A DNA stretch of 64,000 nucleotides from Panagrolaimus kolymaensis (lineage: Eukaryota; Nematoda; Chromadorea; Rhabditida; Panagrolaimidae), in assembly GCA_028622995.1 (NCBI GenBank), contig JAJQJQ010000006.1, positions 4,030,001 to 4,094,000 of the forward strand, read 5' to 3'. The notes below the pieces were generated by a model. The model saw nothing but the letters and a program-made list of their open reading frames with translations, had not been told where the DNA came from and ran no database searches. Of the stretch, positions 59,875 to 64,000 are shown one piece after another. How positions within the stretch are numbered: position 1 is the first letter of the stretch; each line of letters starts with the position of its first letter. Position numbers and translations under genes: made by a program.

Positions 59875-60594
59875 ATGGCTGATAAAACAGATGACACAGG
59901 ACCAACATCAACCATCCGTAAAATGCTCTTCTTTGAAAAATTCTTTGATGATGATAAATGGAAAGTTTTTTGGCTCCATTATGAAGATATTCTTGGTGTT
60001 ATTTATTGCGACAAGCAGTTTTATGAAAAAGAAATGACAAAAGATGAACGGAAGCAACTTCTTGGAAATATCGGTGGATCTCTTTTGGATGGAAAATGGA
60101 TGTATGTTATTTTGTGCTTATGTGCAAGCCCTAAACTTTGTTACACTAATTTCTGTTATAATTTAAAGTTTGTTTTAGGAAAGCATTTGATGAACGAAAT
60201 TTCAAATTAAAATTACTTGGTGATGCTGTTGAAGTCTCCTGTGGTTCTAATAAAACAAGCCTCAATCAAAATAATATCGAAGATAAGAAAATTCCTAAAA
60301 GCTTATCAAAGTTTATAACTTATCTTATGGAAGAGTCGAGCAAGGTGAGCTAAATGATTCCAAATCTTTTTATTTAAACATTAAATTTTAGAAAAAATCA
60401 ACTCAACGTGAATCAAAAGAACGAGCTCAAGATGTGGAACGTGTCCCAGCTAAACGAAACCTATGTTCTCCAGAATCAGAAGTAATATTTTTCATTATTA
60501 TTCTTACCTTTATCTAATTTCTTTATTGCTTTAGATTCCTGCCAAATCTCGACGTCCTCGAAAATCAGCAATTGGTTTGCAATTTGAAGATTAA
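59875..60594 (+). CDS. NHJ-1/PAXX-like DNA end-joining protein, copy A
   Basis: Exons 59875-60101, 60179-60344, 60392-60481, 60535-60594; 180 aa. The N-terminal domain (FWLHYEDILGVIYCD, then MTKDERKQLLGNIGG, then FKLKLLGDAVEVSC) has the head-domain order of PAXX/XRCC4-type proteins. A helical stalk follows, and the tail ends RRPRKSAIGLQFED, like the Ku-binding tail of PAXX. It lies just downstream of DGAT1; as I recall, C. elegans nhj-1 (H19N07.3) neighbours DGAT1 mboa-2 (H19N07.4), so synteny supports the call. NHJ-1 is needed for canonical non-homologous end joining. A paralog with the same exon structure follows. Similarity is by eye. Confidence 0.65.
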
Positions 60595-61375
60595 TTGTTA
60601 ATCTTCATTTGCATTCGATGTTCATGTTTTTTAAGGATTACTAGTTTGCTTTTACTATTGTTCAATTTTATTATAATTTTTTTTTGTTAAATGTAAACCG
60701 AAATAATAAATTTGTTGTTGTTGTTGTTTTTATTTTTGCTTATTGAAACAGCCGATCTCATTGAAATACTTACATAAAAAAGATGAAAGAGATGATTGAA
60801 AAAATTATTAAAAGAAAAAATCATTAAATGCAAATGACCTGCGATGGCTTTATTACAACCTGCTGGATAAGCCTTCGCTATTTTGGTTAATTTTTTAATC
60901 ATTTTCGAAGGATTAAAAAGATGGCTCGAGCAATAATCAGATAAGGTTCGCGATAACCATGCTTATGAAGGCATTTTTAAAATAAAGAATATCAATTCTT
61001 TTCTAAGATTTACAAAACTTGTCGTAGAAACAATTCTTGTCACGAACTATGGCTGCGCTATTTAGTTTTTGGAATATTGCCAGCAAGCCTTGTTTTGATT
61101 TTGAAAACAAACCTTATTTTACCATTCATTTTTTACATAAATGGATAGCTTTCTTTCAATCATTTACGTATTCTTTTTTGCACGATAAAATTCAACCAAG
61201 CAATTTATATATATTTTTTTACATTTTAATGAACAAGAAGACTTTCTTTAGCATTGCGTTTTTTTTACTTCCGTGGTTTTCATTTTTCCATTATGTTGAA
61301 ATAATTCATTCTTTATTTTTTTTTTTAGAATAACACTGATTTGTGAAAAGCGTTGAGCTAATACAAGAACTTTCA
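60595..61375. other. intergenic between the paralogs
   Basis: AT-rich; a plus-strand 98-codon frame (61037-61333) is Phe-rich and not convincing. The last 46 nt before and including the ATG of copy B closely match the same stretch before copy A. Confidence 0.5.
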
Positions 61376-62076
61376 ATGACGTCAAAAGAAGTTAACGCTG
61401 CACCAGTTTTAACTATTCGTAAACTTCTCATATACCGATGTCTTGATAAAGATTGTGATCCATGGTTTGTTTTTTGGCTTCATGATGAAGATATTCTTGG
61501 TGTAACTGATGGCAAAAAGAAGCTTTATGAAAAAGAAATGACAATTGCCGAACGAAAACAACTTGCTGGAAATGTTAGTGAATCTCTTTTATCTGGAAAA
61601 TGGGCGTAAGTTACTTTTTTTAAACACTATTTATATGATCGAATCAACTACTTATAAATTTTTAGAAACTTTTTTGATTCTCGCGCTTTTACATTAGAAT
61701 TCAATGGTGACGAAGTTGAAATTTCTTATGTCGCTAGATCAGTTAACCTTAACCGTGTCAAAAGTGATGATGTTCATGATCGGATTGCACAAGTGTTAAA
61801 TCACGCAGTTGATGGAATGATGACAGCTTCAGTAAGTTCAAACCATATCCAATTTTTTTTACTTAAAGCTTTAATTTTAGAAGAAATTGGCTCAACATGA
61901 AATAAAAGAAAAAGCTGAATATATGGAGCGTGTCGCTGCTAAACGAGACCTTTATCGTCCTGAACCTAAAGTATCGATTTTGTTTAATGATGCTAATAAT
62001 ATTAAAACGGTTTCAGATTGCTAGCAAAACTCGACGTAATCGACAACAACCAACTGGCTTACGATTTGAAGATTAA
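61376..62076 (+). CDS. NHJ-1/PAXX-like DNA end-joining protein, copy B
   Basis: Exons 61376-61605, 61666-61831, 61881-61970, 62017-62076; 181 aa. The last three exons are exactly the length of those of copy A (166, 90, 60) and the first is one codon longer. Matches: FWLHDEDILGVTDGKKKLY, MTIAERKQLAGNV, and a C-terminal RRNRQQPTGLRFED. The stalk is helical. The two proteins are clearly a tandem duplicate but well diverged in the middle. A TTTTTTAG acceptor precedes it by about 48 nt. Its own trans-splice site and the 780-nt gap from copy A suggest a separate promoter. Confidence 0.65.
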
Positions 62077-63443
62077 TTCTCAATCGATCGATGATTGCAC
62101 GCATGATTATTCAAATTCTGATGATGTTTACACTTTTTTATTAACTTTCCAAAACGGGTTTATTCTTCTTATTATCGTCCATTTGTATGATATTTCTTTT
62201 TTCCATGTAAACCGAAACAATAAATAGCTACTTCTGTGTTGATTTGATTATTGCTGTCTCGAATATGATTTAATATAACGAAGGTTAAAGAAAAGCAACA
62301 GAAAATATGCGTTTTTGTATTTATTCATTTTTTTTATCCTTGTTCTCAATTTTTACCATCGATAATAATTTGCTTAAAAAGATTTCAGCCTTAAAAACTG
62401 CGATAGTTTTGATTGAAGATTATGATATGGATAATGCCTTATACCATCAGTACATAAACAAATTTTTCTATAGCTGCTTTTGTAAAGACTTTAAAAAAAT
62501 TCCAGATTTTTTGTTGTTGAGAAATTACATATAACGATTGCAATCAAACCTTTCACCTTCTTGAAGCGAACAATAAAAAACAAGAAGCTTTGAAACTTTT
62601 TTTCCCCAAAGTTGTTCTCGAATTTGTAAATATTTTTTTTGTATGTAATCAACGATGATGCATTTTTTGCGCGGCTGTCAAATTTTATTTTTTATCCTTT
62701 GGCATACATACAAAAAATCATTCAACCGACTAACATATGTATGCGTTAGTTCATTCAGCATTTTTTGATTATTCCACACGTTTTTGATGTGCTGAAACGA
62801 CAAGCAACAACAACACAGACAAACTTTTTTTTTATTCTTTGGAACTATGTACCGCTCTGCCTGGTATATGCTGTCTCGTTTAAATGATGCATTTTTTTTA
62901 CGCCTGTCTTCAAGCTCTTCTCGTGCGCATTTTTTCATTTTTACTTGACGCTCGCTGTCAATTTTATTTCGTTACCTCATTCTCTTTCATTTTTTTTTTG
63001 TTGCCAATCATTCCTTTTCCCGCTTATTTTTATTTTTTGAGATTTTTGTATGAATGAAATTCATTCCTTTTGCCAAAAATTTATTTTGCTGCTTCTTTAC
63101 ATGATCACGAATCAATAATATGTTTGCTTTTAGATTTTATCATTGGCTTCTCGGGTTTATGCAAGATTTTCTCAATTTTGATGTTTTAACAAAACATTTA
63201 CCATTTATTAAAAACTTTTGGCGACGTATGTTTTACTTATATTCTTAAATTTAGGGGGTTTAAAAGCTACTTTTTCTTCAAAAAAATAATATTCCTTTAT
63301 TGTTTTCATCAATTTACTTGAGTTCTAAATACCTATGCATTGCTTTTCTTTTGAACTTTGATTATGCAAACCAACTTTTTCTTTAGAATATTTCATTATT
63401 TCGTTTTCTGAATCACTTTTAACTTTACTAATTTTCAGGAAAA
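62077..63443. other. intergenic
   Basis: 1.4 kb of AT-rich sequence, no convincing coding frame. Short CA/TG and T runs only. An ATTTTCAG at 63431-63438, 5 nt before the next ATG, is a probable trans-splice acceptor. Confidence 0.4.
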
Positions 63444-64000
63444 ATGGAAGTCGAATCTTTTGATTGCGCAGTTTGTTGGACCAAACAACCAATTGAATTT
63501 GCTGTGGGTTGCACAAAATTTGAATTACCTGATGAAGAAGATTTCGATGCTGACGACGAAATGGTGACTGATTCAAGTGATACTGATTCTGACGCCGAAG
63601 TCTTCGATGATAATGGTGAAGAAGTGAATAACAAAGAAAAGAAGACTAATGAAAAGAATGAAAAAGAACATGTTTCACATATGTTTTGTGTTGATTGTAT
63701 TCGTGCTCAAGCTGCAAATGCATGTGATGATGCTCCATTAGCTAAAGGTGGTATTGGACTTTGCTGCATGGAAAATGGTTGCGATGGTGTTCTTTTATTG
63801 AGTAAGAATGATAACATGTTAAAGCTTTTAATAATTAATATTCTTTATAGGTTCGTTCCGCCGCTTGTTATCTCCAGAAATTCTAGCTCGTTTAGAAGAT
63901 CGAATGCAACATGAAACTATCATCAATGCTAAAATCAAGAACCTTGAACGCTGTATTAAGTGCAACTATGGTCAAATTATGCATAATAAAGCTTATAATA
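63444..64000 (+). CDS. RBR-type E3 ubiquitin ligase, RNF216-like (truncated by window end)
   Basis: Exon 1 63444-63801, exon 2 from 63851 on, running off the window. The first RING starts DCAVCWTKQPIEFAVGC and its second half (HMFCVDCIRAQA, then LCCMENGCDG) comes after a 45-residue acidic insert (Glu/Asp/Ser, Lys). Next are LLSPEILARLEDRMQ and CIKCNYGQI, the start of the in-between-RING region. Order and spacing match the RING1-IBR-RING2 layout of RNF216/TRIAD3. The catalytic Cys of RING2 lies beyond the window. The acidic insert inside RING1 is unusual. Confidence 0.8.

Noticed and set aside
61037..61333. 98-codon frame between the NHJ-1-like genes
   Set aside because: Phe/Leu-rich, in AT-rich sequence, no start context or splice signals; probably chance.

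Overview
The window is nuclear DNA from a nematode. The evidence is very AT-rich sequence, many short introns of about 45-60 nt with GTAAGT/GTATGT donors and TTTTAG or TTTCAG acceptors, acceptor-like TTTTCAG/TTTTAG sites just upstream of many start codons (as expected for spliced-leader trans-splicing), recognisable nematode-type proteins (BAF-1, ATG-9, CRAL-TRIO/GOLD, NNMT-like, MIG-18-like, NHJ-1-like) and a Pat/DIRS retrotransposon, a group first described from the nematode Panagrellus. A free-living clade IV nematode would fit, but the species is not identified.

Layout. 1-6.3 kb: a decayed minus-strand gene, a decayed Helitron Rep region and an intact-looking unknown 14-exon gene. 6.3-11.4 kb: a protein kinase, an hrd-1 (E3 ligase) pseudogene, a tRNA-like gene with an intron-like insert and coding relics. 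11.5-23.5 kb: OPA3-like, ATG9, RRP36, CRAL-TRIO/GOLD, U6 snRNA and NNMT-like, the last with an 828-bp hAT-type MITE in its intron. 26.6-41 kb: proteasome RPN3, MIG-18-like secreted protein, two CUB proteins, a LOTUS-like unknown protein and a chromodomain protein. 42.76-47.53 kb: one Pat-like element with split direct repeats whose recombinase gene is interrupted by an intronless mitochondrial EF-Tu copy. 47.7-53.8 kb: three Ly6/three-finger secreted proteins. 54-64 kb: DMAC2-like, TRM5, BAF-1, DGAT1, a tandem pair of NHJ-1/PAXX-like end-joining proteins, and the start of an RNF216-type RBR ligase.

Most genes are ordinary housekeeping genes. I rebuilt each exon chain by splice motifs and checked that intron phases agree and coding lengths are multiples of three. 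Close same-strand pairs (ATG9-RRP36, TRM5-DMAC2, DGAT1-NHJ-1-like) look like nematode operons. The most interesting items are the Pat element with EF-Tu cargo, the tandem NHJ-1/PAXX-like genes next to DGAT1, and the hAT MITE with perfect 8-bp target duplication.
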